The position numbers were made by a program, and so were the translations under genes. A stretch of 64,000 nucleotides of DNA from JBHJHP01 sp042219855 (GTDB lineage: Bacteria > Bacteroidota > Bacteroidia > Bacteroidales > UBA5342). Every line of letters starts with the position of its first letter. Positions within the stretch are counted from its first letter, which is position 1. The stretch covers positions 1 to 64,000 of the forward strand of contig NZ_JBHJHP010000010.1 in NCBI RefSeq assembly GCF_042219855.1, written 5' to 3'. The notes under the pieces were generated by a model. That model was not told where the DNA came from, searched no databases, and was given only the letters and a program-made list of their open reading frames with translations. Shown piece after piece: positions 1 through 9,901 of this stretch.

Positions 1-74
1 TCTTCTTCATAATTACAGTTTAAAATTAATACTATTTTGTCTACTTTTAAACTGTCCAGTTTTTGGGGAAGCTT

Positions 75-168
75 ACATTTGTACCAAGACACAAGACATA
101 AGACACAAGACATAAGACACAAGACTTAAGACACAAGACTTAAGACACAAGACACAAGACATTTGTAC
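75..168. repeat. Heptanucleotide tandem repeat, 11 units, flanked by a 10-bp direct repeat
   Basis: Eleven consecutive 7-bp units of the form AAGACAC, AAGACAT or AAGACTT fill 86-162 without interruption. The array is bracketed by two copies of ACATTTGTAC at 75-84 and 159-168, the right one overlapping the last unit. Nothing in it is coding. It lies beyond the 3' end of the glycosyltransferase gene. Such arrays can change copy number by slippage; the rest of 1-273 shows no gene. Confidence 0.9.
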
Positions 169-273
169 GGACCTGATATAGGTTAAGCACTTAAAAGTGA
201 TTCCGGTTTTATGCGAAGATTGCAGCCCCGAAATGGTGGATTGGAATAAAGGAAATAAAGGAAGTGTGGGTTG

Positions 274-1401
274 TTATGATTCAGGAAAAAGCAAGGCTGT
301 CCATTTTTTTGCATTGGTTACCGGATCAAACATAAGCATAAGATTCTGGTGCCTGATTTTGATGTGATCCTCACTGAAATTGACATGCATAAACTCATCA
401 ATGGTATTAACCAGATCATCCACAGAATCTGCAATTTCGCACAGGGGTTCAAGTCCTGTACCGCTCACCATAGGTGAGTTTACGATACAAAATCTGCCAT
501 TGTAAAGCGATTTAAGTAATTTAAGTTTCAATCCTGTAGCCTGAAAGGTAACGATAAGGTTTATATGTGCTTCACGGATAAGTTTCAGCATTTCCTCTTC
601 TGAAGGATTGGGAACAAGTTTAACATGATCCATCTTCCTGACCAGCCGTTTCATCCGGTTTGAAGGGTTCATGCCGGCTATTATAAAAGGCGTTTTAATC
701 CGTGTAAATACATTTTTCAGCAGGAAAATAACAGCATTTTCATTTTCCGGAACACTTAGTTTTCCATGGTAGAAGATGTAGTCGCCGTATCCCGGTAGAC
801 TGTCAATTTTCCGGGTGGTATGTGATGACGGAATGAGTTCAATGTTAGGATATATAGCGTTATAATGATCGTAATCATTGGGTGAAATCGTTACGGTGTG
901 ATTGGCAGCCGTAATGACTTTTTCGTACCGTTTCAGTTTAAACCCCTCTATCAGGTCATATAATTTCCGGAACAGATTGTGTTCTGATCTGGACAACTGA
1001 TAATAATACTCGTATTCCGTATTGTGCATTCTCACCAGTTTGATTCTCCGTTTCAGTCTCGGGTCATTCAGGAATGCAGTGGTATGAAGGCCTTCAAAAA
1101 TTATCGGATCAGTATCTCTCAACAGATTATAAAGCAGCTTTTTATCTTTGCGCGTTTTAACAATAAAAGGCATAAACGAAAAAAAATTTCGTACACTCAG
1201 TTTCCGTTTATAGTAAAACACTGTATCACAGAATTCTTCCAGTTCGGTTGCCGGCGTCCGGTTTGAATAAAAGGCATGCAGTGTGATCCGTATACCACTG
1301 TTGCTCAGAGCCCTGATCCGGTTAAATATATCAATCACACCCCCGTAATTAGCCGGGTATGGAATATCAAAAGCGACTATATGTATGCGCTTTTCGTTCA
1401 A
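274..1401 (-). CDS. Glycosyltransferase, GT4-like
   Basis: This 375-residue protein resembles GT-B fold glycosyltransferases that move a sugar from a nucleotide donor to an acceptor, usually in polysaccharide or glycolipid synthesis at the inner membrane. The N-terminal half opens with a beta strand and a Rossmann-like turn (IVAFDIPYPANYGG). The C-terminal half has a GT4-like donor-site stretch (GLKLKLLKSLYNGRFCIV, about residues 295-312) followed by GTGLEP. No signal peptide or membrane segment is seen. Its start overlaps the stop of the upstream aminopeptidase gene by 4 bases (ATGA), so the two are probably translationally coupled, although no metabolic link is obvious. Donor and acceptor cannot be told from sequence. 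Confidence 0.72.
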   Translation of the reverse strand: MNEKRIHIVAFDIPYPANYGGVIDIFNRIRALSNSGIRITLHAFYSNRTPATELEEFCDTVFYYKRKLSVRNFFSFMPFIVKTRKDKKLLYNLLRDTDPIIFEGLHTTAFLNDPRLKRRIKLVRMHNTEYEYYYQLSRSEHNLFRKLYDLIEGFKLKRYEKVITAANHTVTISPNDYDHYNAIYPNIELIPSSHTTRKIDSLPGYGDYIFYHGKLSVPENENAVIFLLKNVFTRIKTPFIIAGMNPSNRMKRLVRKMDHVKLVPNPSEEEMLKLIREAHINLIVTFQATGLKLKLLKSLYNGRFCIVNSPMVSGTGLEPLCEIADSVDDLVNTIDEFMHVNFSEDHIKIRHQNLMLMFDPVTNAKKWTALLFPES

Positions 1402-3176
1402 ATCTGTCTTGTCTTCTCTTTCAGCCAGGTCAGCTCATCGGGTTCAAGATGCGATGACAAGGCATTGTAAACCGTTTTATGATAGTTGTTCACCCATTCA
1501 ATTTCTTTCAGATCCAGCAGATTCATATTAATCATTCTGAGATCAATAGGGAAAAGGGTTAAGGTTGTGAATTCCAGGAATGAGCCAAACTCTGTGCTCA
1601 TTTTTTCTGTTATGTATACCATATTTTCCACGCGTAATCCCCATTTTCCTTCCCTGTATAAACCGGGTTCAATGGTAAGAACCATACCGGGTTCCAGTAC
1701 TACATCGTTGCCTTCTTTGCGAATAGTCTGCGGACCTTCATGTACATTCAGGAAATGGCCTACACCATGGCAGGTCCCATGGCCGTAATCCAGTCCCATG
1801 CGCCACATGGTTTCGCGGGCCAGAATATCGAGTTGAACTCCCCTTGTTCCGACCGGAAATACCGCGTTAGCCAGGTTTATATGTCCCTGCAACACCCGCG
1901 TGAAATCATTTTTTGCCTGCTGGTCAACCTTTCCTGTAGCTATGGTTCTGGTTATATCTGTTGTGCCAAAAAGATACTGTCCACCGGAGTCCATCAGCAA
2001 AACGCCGTCTTTTTCTATTCTGGCACTGCCTTCAGCGGGTGGTGAATAATGCACAAAACCGCCATTTTCGTTAAAGGTGGCAATGGTGTTGAAACTTTCA
2101 TCCATAAATCCTTCCTGCTGAGACCTGAAATATTTCAACTGTACACCAATATCGTATTCCGTGATGGTTTTTCCTTTGGCCAGTGCTTTTTCAAACCATA
2201 TCATAAACCGGGTCATGGCAATGCCATCGTTTACCATCGATTTTTTAAAGCCGGACAATTCAGTATTGTTTTTTATAGATTTAAAATGATTGACCAGCGA
2301 TACTTCGTTTTCTATTTCATGTGCATCGGCCATAGCGCTGTATACAGCATAGTTCAATGCTGCTTTTTCAGTAATGAACCGGACATCTGTTGGCTGCTGC
2401 TTTACAAAACTGAAGATGTTTTCATACGGTAACACGCTGACACCGGATTTACTGAGTTTCGCTTTGGTACTATCCTCAATTTTTTCCGGATCAACAAAAA
2501 GATAAGCCGCCTCGGGGGATACAATGGCATAGGATATAACCACCGGATTATACACCACATCATTGCCACGAATATTAAAGAGCCATGCAATCTGATCCAG
2601 GGCAGAGTAGACCGCCATCCACTTTCCCGAATAAGCTTTACGGACCCGGTCCAGTTTTTTTGCTGTAGCTTCACCGCTGTAGTCCGTACTCAGTAACATG
2701 ACCGGATTAACCTTTGCGGCACCCCGTTCCGTCCGCATTTCAGACAGCAGGTCAAGCGATGTTTCAAGTTGTAAGTTTTTCTTTTCAAGAACAGACCGTA
2801 TTCGTTCTACTTCAGCGGCAGGGAAGAGTAATCCGTTAAGTCCGGCTGCCTGGCCGCTTTCAAGCGTATCACACAGCCATTTTACAGGTTCAGGAGTTCC
2901 TTTGATCCCTTTTTTGAATAAGCGTATTCCGGTTCCTGCAAGTTGTTTTTCAGCCTGAAGAAAATAACGGGAATCCGTCCATAACCCTGCATCGTTAAGG
3001 GTTATCACAATAAATCCCATCGATCCGGTGAACCCTGATATATAAGCGCGTTCAGCCCATTCATCAGGAAGATATTCACTCATATGCGGATCAGTGCCGG
3101 GAACAAGCCAGGCCTGAATGTTGTTTTCCTGCATCCGGTTTCTCAGGTTTTCAATACGTATTTTTATGTCACTCAT
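1398..3176 (-). CDS. Xaa-Pro aminopeptidase (M24B, aminopeptidase P family)
   Basis: A cytosolic metallopeptidase that removes an N-terminal residue preceding proline. The 592 residues fit the long three-domain aminopeptidase P form: two creatinase-like N-terminal domains (about 1-310) and a pita-bread catalytic domain (about 320-560). The five metal ligands are visible: Asp in MDSGGQY (~395), Asp in GTTDITRT (~406), His in CHGVGH (~471), Glu in TIEPGLY (~501) and Glu in LRVENM (~516). The C-terminal 50 residues match the extension found in this subfamily. It is the first gene of a two-gene unit with the glycosyltransferase. Housekeeping peptide turnover is the likely role. Confidence 0.93.
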   Translation of the reverse strand: MSDIKIRIENLRNRMQENNIQAWLVPGTDPHMSEYLPDEWAERAYISGFTGSMGFIVITLNDAGLWTDSRYFLQAEKQLAGTGIRLFKKGIKGTPEPVKWLCDTLESGQAAGLNGLLFPAAEVERIRSVLEKKNLQLETSLDLLSEMRTERGAAKVNPVMLLSTDYSGEATAKKLDRVRKAYSGKWMAVYSALDQIAWLFNIRGNDVVYNPVVISYAIVSPEAAYLFVDPEKIEDSTKAKLSKSGVSVLPYENIFSFVKQQPTDVRFITEKAALNYAVYSAMADAHEIENEVSLVNHFKSIKNNTELSGFKKSMVNDGIAMTRFMIWFEKALAKGKTITEYDIGVQLKYFRSQQEGFMDESFNTIATFNENGGFVHYSPPAEGSARIEKDGVLLMDSGGQYLFGTTDITRTIATGKVDQQAKNDFTRVLQGHINLANAVFPVGTRGVQLDILARETMWRMGLDYGHGTCHGVGHFLNVHEGPQTIRKEGNDVVLEPGMVLTIEPGLYREGKWGLRVENMVYITEKMSTEFGSFLEFTTLTLFPIDLRMINMNLLDLKEIEWVNNYHKTVYNALSSHLEPDELTWLKEKTRQI

Positions 3177-3226
3177 GATAATTAGTTTAAAGCAATTAAA
3201 ACTTGTGTCTGTATTTGGGTTAACTT

Positions 3227-4300
3227 CTACTTTTTGTCTGCAAGACTGAGGTTGATATTTTCAAAACGCCCGATAACCGTAACCGCTGATTCGGTATCGG
3301 CATTGCTCCCCACCACACCGTTTATAATCCGTGATGCACCGTCTTCAATGGTTCTGAAAGAGGAAGAAAGTCCCTGGTCTACCACTAATTCGCAATATTT
3401 AATATCTGCATTAAGGTTGAAGGAGGTGGTTTGTAAAAATGCCAGGTTTGTAAAAACATTGTTATGGTCAATGTTAATGGACTGAAAGCCTGGTTTTTCG
3501 TTAGTAAGCTGAAATTTACCATAATGTAAAACGGTTTCAAGATTTTGAGTCACATTGCCAATGGTAAATTCAGAATACATCCCGCTCAGCTTAATGCTGC
3601 CGGCATTGTTTATGTTAAAATTGTCCGTTTCAGTCGTGATGTTCAGGTCTTTACCCTGCTGTACAGACCAGGTGGAAAACTCACTTTTAATAACAGCTTC
3701 ATCAATAGTGTTAACCGTTACAACAGAGTTTTCACAATGTATCAGTGCATTTGCAATATGTTGCAGGGTAACATCGGACTGAAACAAAGTCAGACTGGAA
3801 ACCCGCTGAGGCTGAGCGTGTAATTCTGTTCCGTGAAGTTTTCCATAATCAATGGTCAGGCTCTGTATGGTCAGCGGGCCGTTAAAATATGCATCTCCGA
3901 ACCTGTTGGTGATATTCCATAACAGATATGCCGGTGCTTTAATGTTTATTTCTGAGTCGTACAGGTAGTTGGATGCGTAATCCGGATCAACAATAAGCTC
4001 TATGTCAATTTTTTTTGATGAACCGGACACCGCATAATTGATATGTGTAAAAAAAGTGGCTGAATCCGATGCCAGGTCGAGGTCAACCGACAACTCTGCA
4101 TTTATATAAATAGAGTCAATGTCGGCGAATGTAATGTTTATGTTGCCATGCTGGTTACTCAGGCGAACTTTTGCCAAAGAATCTACCCGGTATTCAAATG
4201 TTTTTTCAAATGATATATTTACGGCATAAAGTTGCGAGAAAAAGCCCGTCAGCAAATATAAAAGAACGTAAAAGCTACGGGATATTTTACCATTTTTCAT
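3227..4300 (-). CDS. Secreted beta-rich protein of unknown function (DUF4097-like)
   Basis: About 357 residues. After a signal peptide (MKNGKISRSFYVLLYLLTGF, cleaved near LYA) the protein is a series of short beta strands with repeated N-x-[IL]-x-[IL] patterns, as in the DUF4097/putative adhesin class thought to form beta-helical or beta-sandwich structures. No catalytic motif was recognised. An in-frame ATG at 4321 would add seven residues, but a TAnnTTTG promoter box ends at 4327, placing the transcript start about there, so ATG 4300 is preferred. Envelope location is inferred; function is unknown. Confidence 0.6.
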   Translation of the reverse strand: MKNGKISRSFYVLLYLLTGFFSQLYAVNISFEKTFEYRVDSLAKVRLSNQHGNINITFADIDSIYINAELSVDLDLASDSATFFTHINYAVSGSSKKIDIELIVDPDYASNYLYDSEINIKAPAYLLWNITNRFGDAYFNGPLTIQSLTIDYGKLHGTELHAQPQRVSSLTLFQSDVTLQHIANALIHCENSVVTVNTIDEAVIKSEFSTWSVQQGKDLNITTETDNFNINNAGSIKLSGMYSEFTIGNVTQNLETVLHYGKFQLTNEKPGFQSINIDHNNVFTNLAFLQTTSFNLNADIKYCELVVDQGLSSSFRTIEDGASRIINGVVGSNADTESAVTVIGRFENINLSLADKK

Positions 4301-4326
4301 GAATACCATCTTGTCCATCATAGTTA

Positions 4327-4334
4327 CAAATATA
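4327..4334 (-). promoter_or_regulatory. TAnnTTTG promoter box
   Basis: On the minus strand the sequence reads TATATTTG, a perfect Bacteroidota -7 box. It sits just upstream of the beta-rich protein gene and argues for its internal start at 4300. Confidence 0.6.
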
Positions 4335-4575
4335 ATAAGTTTTTAACCATAGAAGTGGTTCATTTTGAGAATAAGATAAAATATACAAGCGTCCGTTTTG
4401 TAATCATCTGGTTACTAAATAATACGTTTAAACACACTCATCAGATATACAGAAATGGAGATGTTAAGGTTTTTTAATGATTTAGCAACTTAAACAACGC
4501 GAATTTCTGAAATTATAAATCTAATTTTACAGGTCGCAAACTAAAATCAGGTAACTATTTAATCCTAAAACACAA

Positions 4576-5673
4576 ATGAAATATTATTTTAACAAAGTAA
4601 TTAAAGTTGTCTTTATCAGTGTTATTCTTATTCTTCCGGATTTGATATCTGCTCAGGGAGGCTTCAGGGGTGTGAATTTTAATTGGGGCGAATCTGTCCT
4701 GCACCGGCCACCGGAATGGTATAAATCTGAAGCGGCAACAGAGATAGCGGATCATGTATTGTTGTATCAGTCCAGCGTAGGAGCCTGGCCTAAAAATACC
4801 GATCTGTCCAGGGTTCCCGATAAGGATACCTTCAAAAAAATAGAGGAAGAGGGTGCAGGCAATACCATTGACAATAATGCAACCACCCGCCCGATGCGTT
4901 TTCTGGCACTGGTTTACGATGCCACCGGTTCAAAAAAATATAAAAAGGCCTTTTTAAAAGGTCTCACTTACCTTCTGAAAGCACAATATGATAACGGAGG
5001 CTGGCCGCAGTTTTATCCACTGAGGAATCACGGGTATTATTCAGAAATAACCTATAATGATAATGCCATGATGAACGTGATGTTTTTACTCCGTGACATC
5101 GCTCAGAAACAATCACCATTCAGCTTTGTAGATGAATCATACCGCGATCGTTGCGAGTCAGCTGTTGAAAAGGGAATAGACTGTATTCTCAGAACGCAGG
5201 TGAAGCAGAACGGGAAATTAACGGCATGGTGTGCTCAGTATGATCAGAATACCCTGCAACCGGCCTGGGCCCGTAACTTTGAACCGCCTTCACTTTCGGG
5301 AGATGAGAGTGTGGATATTGTTCGTTTTCTGATGGAAATAGAAAATCCCTCACCTCAGGTAATAGCAGCCATCGAGGGTGCTGTGGCATGGTTTAAAGAT
5401 GTTGAGATCCATGGTTTGGAATATCATCATAAATGGGGTGAAAACGGCAAGCCCGATGCCTTTGTAGAACCTGATCCTGATGCAGCGCCACTATGGGCCC
5501 GGTTTTACGAACTGGATACCAACAAACCGATTTTTATTGGACGTGATAAAGTGATCCACTACAAGCTGAACGAAATAGAACAGGAGCGGAGAGGAGGATA
5601 TGCCTATTACGGCAGATGGCCTGCAAAAATGCTGAATGAAGAGTATCCTGCATGGAAGCAGAGGGTACATTAA
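4576..5673 (+). CDS. Secreted pectate lyase, PL10 family
   Basis: This 365-residue protein should cleave polygalacturonate by beta-elimination. A signal peptide (about 1-26, ending SAQ) directs export. The body is an alpha/alpha-toroid-like PL10 domain with family stretches: SVGAWPKNTDLSR (~58), TIDNNATTRP (~90), NGGWPQFYPL (~140), TYNDNAMMN (~157), WARNFEPPSLSGDESV (~225) and GGYAYYGRWP near the C terminus. There is no T9SS tail, so it is probably periplasmic or released from the cell. No SusC/SusD pair or other pectin gene is adjacent, so it is not embedded in a polysaccharide utilisation locus here. It converges with the next gene, with 4 bp between stops. Confidence 0.9.
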   Translation: MKYYFNKVIKVVFISVILILPDLISAQGGFRGVNFNWGESVLHRPPEWYKSEAATEIADHVLLYQSSVGAWPKNTDLSRVPDKDTFKKIEEEGAGNTIDNNATTRPMRFLALVYDATGSKKYKKAFLKGLTYLLKAQYDNGGWPQFYPLRNHGYYSEITYNDNAMMNVMFLLRDIAQKQSPFSFVDESYRDRCESAVEKGIDCILRTQVKQNGKLTAWCAQYDQNTLQPAWARNFEPPSLSGDESVDIVRFLMEIENPSPQVIAAIEGAVAWFKDVEIHGLEYHHKWGENGKPDAFVEPDPDAAPLWARFYELDTNKPIFIGRDKVIHYKLNEIEQERRGGYAYYGRWPAKMLNEEYPAWKQRVH

Positions 5674-5677
5674 GGTC

Positions 5678-8600
5678 TTATTCAATGACTATTTTCCAGA
5701 ACTTTTCAGCAGATCTCAGTATGTAAAATCCACCAGCCAGTTCATCAAAAGAAAGAATTGTGGTTTGAGTTTCCGTCTGGTATGAGGTCTGTTTCAGTTC
5801 AATCTGTTTTCCTTCGGCATTAAATAATATGAAAACCTGATCCGGTCTGGTGTGGCTGATGTGTATCAGCCCCTGACCTGCAGGGTTGGGATAGACCTCA
5901 GAGATGTCCTGTGGCTTAATGATGCTGACATCTGTGGCATCGCCATTAAAGTAATGTTCGGCAAGGGTGAAGGCTTCTTTTCCGATTGTTTCGCCGATTA
6001 GTCTGCCGGTAATATCATCACAGGGAGGATGTATACCACCCCATATTCTGGAGAGGCTGCATTGATCCGAAGCATCACGATAGGTAGCCCACTGCAGAAC
6101 CACATCCTGACTGGGACCTTCTTCAAATACAAGGAATTCGTTTTTAGCAGCCAGAAATTCACCCATACCACCCGGAAAATAAGGACTTCCGGTGAGTGCA
6201 GTTAGTACCTCTGCAGCTGCCCGGGAATAGGTGGAATGCCCGGATACATATCCAGCAAACGGAGGTGTGACAAATGAAGGACGCTGGTATGGCCACCAGT
6301 TTTCAGCCAGAATCCATCCTACGCCCGCCTGATCCACTTTCGGATCATTGATGTAATGGTGACCTTTCCATGCATATAATTTAATCTTCCCTGCATTTTC
6401 ATTCTCTGATCCTGCCAGTGGGTCACCTGCTTTTACTACTTCTATTAAACCCTCAATCAGCGGAATCCCGTTTTCGTTGTAGTTTTCAAGGTCGGGGTCA
6501 GACGACTGACCCATGTCGGCCATGTAACGTATGGCAGAAACCGGCCTGATAAAATCGTACCAGCCTTTTATGCCCCATGCCGTAACAGCCGCATCATGCA
6601 TCGCACCGCCGAGCGTAAAGTAGGCTTTTACATCCCACTCAAGCTGATCACCAAATAATTCCTCACCTTTGAATATCCGCTTAAATTCCGGGTGGTCGTT
6701 AATGTAGTTCAGCAATACAAACCAGTGTCCCGGAGGTGTTTCTGAATCGGGACCGTCAGCCCAGAATTCAGCAAGCACACGGGTGTAATCACCCCGTGGT
6801 ACAACCTGGCTTTCATATGGTTTACCCGTTACAGGGTTTTCGTCTCTGCCTTTACCGGTATCGCCACCATCTTCATAATTGTAAAACTGATCATGCTCTG
6901 TGATATTCCCGGGTAAACCAAAAAAATCAATGTTTCCGATTGATGCTGGTGAGATATCCCACATGACTCCATCGAACGGATTAAGATGTGAGCTCCAGAC
7001 AGAAACCAGGGAAAAATTCCATTTATAAAGATCCATGTCTGAATCCTTTAATGTCATGCTGTTTATCATGGGTGGTGATCCCGGATCGTGATAAACCAAA
7101 TACTGATTACCATCCCTGGAATAATGCGCTGCAGCATCATCCTTGAGGGCAAACGCTTTCACATTACCCCATTCAGGGCCAAGAAAAGCGGGTGTGTTTT
7201 CAGAGGTGATATTCCCTGCCTGGTCTATAAATATTTCAAGCTGAAGCGGTTGCCAGCGGTTAGGATCGGTAAGGGAAGGATTCCCCGGCAGATTGGGGAT
7301 CAGTGGTTCATTTACAGGTGTGTAAAACTGATTTTCATATTTGTTGATTTCATTTGATCCGTCACTTAATCCGTAAACAATAACGGATTGGCCGATAAAA
7401 TTTCCCAGGGCTTTGGGATTGCCACCACTGTAATCGGACGATGTAAATGAAGGATCAAAATTTAAGAGTTTCATTAAGGCATCAAACCTTTGCTGCGTTT
7501 CTTCCTGGTGTGGTGAATTTTTAAACCTGTATGTCAGCAATCTGTATGCAGCATAGCTCATAGCCGTATTTACGGCAGTTTCCTTGCTGACATCTGTTCT
7601 GAAACCGTCAAAGTTATTAATATAATCATGTATTTCCTTACCAATCAGATAGGTTTCGGCTTTTTCATCGAATAAAGCCCATGCGTCATAGAGGGCTATG
7701 CTGGTATGAAAAAGGTTTCTGGCGTGAACCGTCGGTCTGGCATAATCTTCACGTATGGCCTGAAGCAGTGCTTCATTCCACATTCTGGCCACTGAAACGC
7801 GGTCGGTAACATCATGCACATTCATGCTGATCTCCTTCGTCACCGGCAGGCTGGAACAGGCGTTAATCTCCCGAACCATGAGTTCACCCTTTTCTGCAAT
7901 TCCCCATTTGACTCTGATCAGTGTGTCACCCTGACCCTCAAGTATTTTACCGTTTTTCACTTCCCAGTAACAGGTGCTTCCTGCTTTAGCCGGGTAGGAA
8001 TAGGACTGTTCCGTAAGAATGCCTGCTGTTGCACTGCCGTTGATTGTATGACTCTCAAGATAGGTGCAGGAACCATCGTCCTCTGTTGCATCCGGATCAT
8101 AACTGCAGGAGGCAGGATCTGTGCAACCGGATATTTTGTCAGTACTCAGATACCGGTCGTAATACCCGCCATTTTCAGTAAAACGATAAAACCGGTTAGC
8201 AGGAATATTCGTGTATGTTTCTTTAAGTCCCGATGGCCAGGTAATAGTCAATTCTTCAATGGTATTGAATTTGGCCAGACCAAAATGGAGCGGGATAAGG
8301 CTTTGAGCCATCAGTGCAGATCCATGTTTGTATCCTGAAAGAACCAGTTCACCAATCTTAATCTGTACCAGGGCGCCGATGGCATTAAGGTTTGAGCTTG
8401 TTCCCTGGAGGTCAATACTGACCCAGTTGGCTGTATTGGCTTTTGCCGATTGCACTCTTTCGTTTTCAAAAAACTGAATCTGCTTATTGGTACTGCCTAC
8501 AAGCATGTCAAGATCTCCATCGTTGTCATAATCGAATACGGCAACAGAACTGGAATAGGTTGGAGCATCCAGTCCGTATTCCGCAGCTTTCTCCATGAAT

Positions 8601-9721
8601 TTTTCCTCACCTGTTTCCAGGAGGTTTTCATAGTATTTATTGGGAAATTCAAGGTAATATCCGTTCAGCACGACAAGATCCATATCCAGATCGTTATCAA
8701 AATCTGCAAACTGACATCCCCAGGCCCATTCCGTTTTTTCAAGGTACAGGGCGGGTGCTACATCTGTAAACGATGTATTGCCGGAGTTTTTGTATAGTGC
8801 ACTTTCGTTTATGTTGGTAATGAAGAGATCGAAAAAACCATCGTTGTTATAATCCGCCATGGCAAGTCCCATCCCATCTTTAAACTCATCTGTAATGCCG
8901 TAATGTTCCGCACTGTCGCGGAAAAATGTGCCGTTGTCGTTTATAAAAAACTCATTGGGCAGATCAAAATCTTTTGATATGTATAAGTCCTGGAAGCTGT
9001 CACCGTTTTTATCCCATGGAATAGCCATCCACGATGCCAGTCCCGATGGATTCAGTCCAGAACTTTCTGTATAATTTGTGAAGGTGCCGTCTCCGTTGTT
9101 TTTATATATGGATCCATTACAGGCGAATACGCTGGTGATGTACAGATCCAGGTAACTGTCGTTGTTGAAGTCGAACCAAAGGGCACCCGTGGTATAGCAA
9201 TTGTTTTTTTCAGAAAACCCGGCACTGACGGTGACATTGGTAAATGTACCATCCTGATTGTTATGATAAAGCTCGTAAAACAGTGCACTGCCAAGAAAAA
9301 GATCAGGAAAACCATCGTTGTCATAGTCCCCCCACGAGGCACTCATCTGTTCTCCGAAACCAAAAGGACCGGGAACCGTTTCTTCAAAATAATTGTGCTT
9401 GCTTACTATGCCGGATTCTGCGGTGACATCCGTAAAACTGCCATCATTATTATTGCGGAACAACTGACTGGCGACCGGAATATTAGTGACATTATTCCAG
9501 CGGGATACTATAAACACATCCAGGTCATTGTCGTCATCATAATCGGCCACAGCAATGCCATTATTGTTAAATGCTGATGATAGATGGCTTTGTAAACTTA
9601 TTTCTTTGAAGGGCTGGGAATGCAGTATATTTATTGATACTATGGATAAAAAAAGATAAACTGCAATTATTTTAAATGCAGTAAGAGAATTTGTCAATTG
9701 TATCAATCCGGTTCTTTTCAT
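5678..9721 (-). CDS. FG-GAP/ASPIC + vanadium haloperoxidase-like + T9SS sorting domain fusion
   Basis: A 1347-residue secreted protein. Domains in order: signal peptide (about 1-36); FG-GAP/VCBS-type repeats with calcium loops such as DYDDDNDLDV (about 45-430); an UnbV_ASPIC region (IGALVQIKIG...TITWPSG, about 440-515); a Cys-containing linker (GCTDPASCSYDPDATEDDGS, ~530); a vanadium-dependent haloperoxidase/PAP2-like region (about 640-1250); and a T9SS type A sorting domain (EVYPNPAGQG to the end). The vanadate-pocket motifs are complete: K-x6-RP in KGWYDFIRP (~1057), VSGHSTYSR in place of PSGH (~1162), and SRIWGGIHPPCDD (~1227). The acid-base His and vanadate-binding Arg/His positions are therefore conserved. 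Activity could be halide oxidation or phosphatase; this cannot be decided from sequence. Expected location is the cell surface or outside the cell. Confidence 0.87.
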   Translation of the reverse strand: MKRTGLIQLTNSLTAFKIIAVYLFLSIVSINILHSQPFKEISLQSHLSSAFNNNGIAVADYDDDNDLDVFIVSRWNNVTNIPVASQLFRNNNDGSFTDVTAESGIVSKHNYFEETVPGPFGFGEQMSASWGDYDNDGFPDLFLGSALFYELYHNNQDGTFTNVTVSAGFSEKNNCYTTGALWFDFNNDSYLDLYITSVFACNGSIYKNNGDGTFTNYTESSGLNPSGLASWMAIPWDKNGDSFQDLYISKDFDLPNEFFINDNGTFFRDSAEHYGITDEFKDGMGLAMADYNNDGFFDLFITNINESALYKNSGNTSFTDVAPALYLEKTEWAWGCQFADFDNDLDMDLVVLNGYYLEFPNKYYENLLETGEEKFMEKAAEYGLDAPTYSSSVAVFDYDNDGDLDMLVGSTNKQIQFFENERVQSAKANTANWVSIDLQGTSSNLNAIGALVQIKIGELVLSGYKHGSALMAQSLIPLHFGLAKFNTIEELTITWPSGLKETYTNIPANRFYRFTENGGYYDRYLSTDKISGCTDPASCSYDPDATEDDGSCTYLESHTINGSATAGILTEQSYSYPAKAGSTCYWEVKNGKILEGQGDTLIRVKWGIAEKGELMVREINACSSLPVTKEISMNVHDVTDRVSVARMWNEALLQAIREDYARPTVHARNLFHTSIALYDAWALFDEKAETYLIGKEIHDYINNFDGFRTDVSKETAVNTAMSYAAYRLLTYRFKNSPHQEETQQRFDALMKLLNFDPSFTSSDYSGGNPKALGNFIGQSVIVYGLSDGSNEINKYENQFYTPVNEPLIPNLPGNPSLTDPNRWQPLQLEIFIDQAGNITSENTPAFLGPEWGNVKAFALKDDAAAHYSRDGNQYLVYHDPGSPPMINSMTLKDSDMDLYKWNFSLVSVWSSHLNPFDGVMWDISPASIGNIDFFGLPGNITEHDQFYNYEDGGDTGKGRDENPVTGKPYESQVVPRGDYTRVLAEFWADGPDSETPPGHWFVLLNYINDHPEFKRIFKGEELFGDQLEWDVKAYFTLGGAMHDAAVTAWGIKGWYDFIRPVSAIRYMADMGQSSDPDLENYNENGIPLIEGLIEVVKAGDPLAGSENENAGKIKLYAWKGHHYINDPKVDQAGVGWILAENWWPYQRPSFVTPPFAGYVSGHSTYSRAAAEVLTALTGSPYFPGGMGEFLAAKNEFLVFEEGPSQDVVLQWATYRDASDQCSLSRIWGGIHPPCDDITGRLIGETIGKEAFTLAEHYFNGDATDVSIIKPQDISEVYPNPAGQGLIHISHTRPDQVFILFNAEGKQIELKQTSYQTETQTTILSFDELAGGFYILRSAEKFWKIVIE

Positions 9722-9901
9722 GTATTTTAAACAGTGTTAATGACTGTTTTCATCATGTTACATTCGGATTTAAAAATAAGCAATTTATTGAAAATCAAAA
9801 AAAGTGTTAAATCCCCAGGATTAATTACGGATTATTGTCAAGGAAATTCATAATTAATTTGTGTAAGCAGACTTAATTGTCGCATTATTTTATGAATTTT
9901 T

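Noticed and set aside
86..162. CRISPR-like array
   Set aside because: Units are 7 bp and contiguous with no spacers, and no cas genes are near.
7814..8338. 174-codon open frame on the plus strand within the haloperoxidase fusion gene
   Set aside because: It is antisense to a clearly conserved ASPIC/linker/haloperoxidase region, has no recognisable domain, and is low in coding-like composition.
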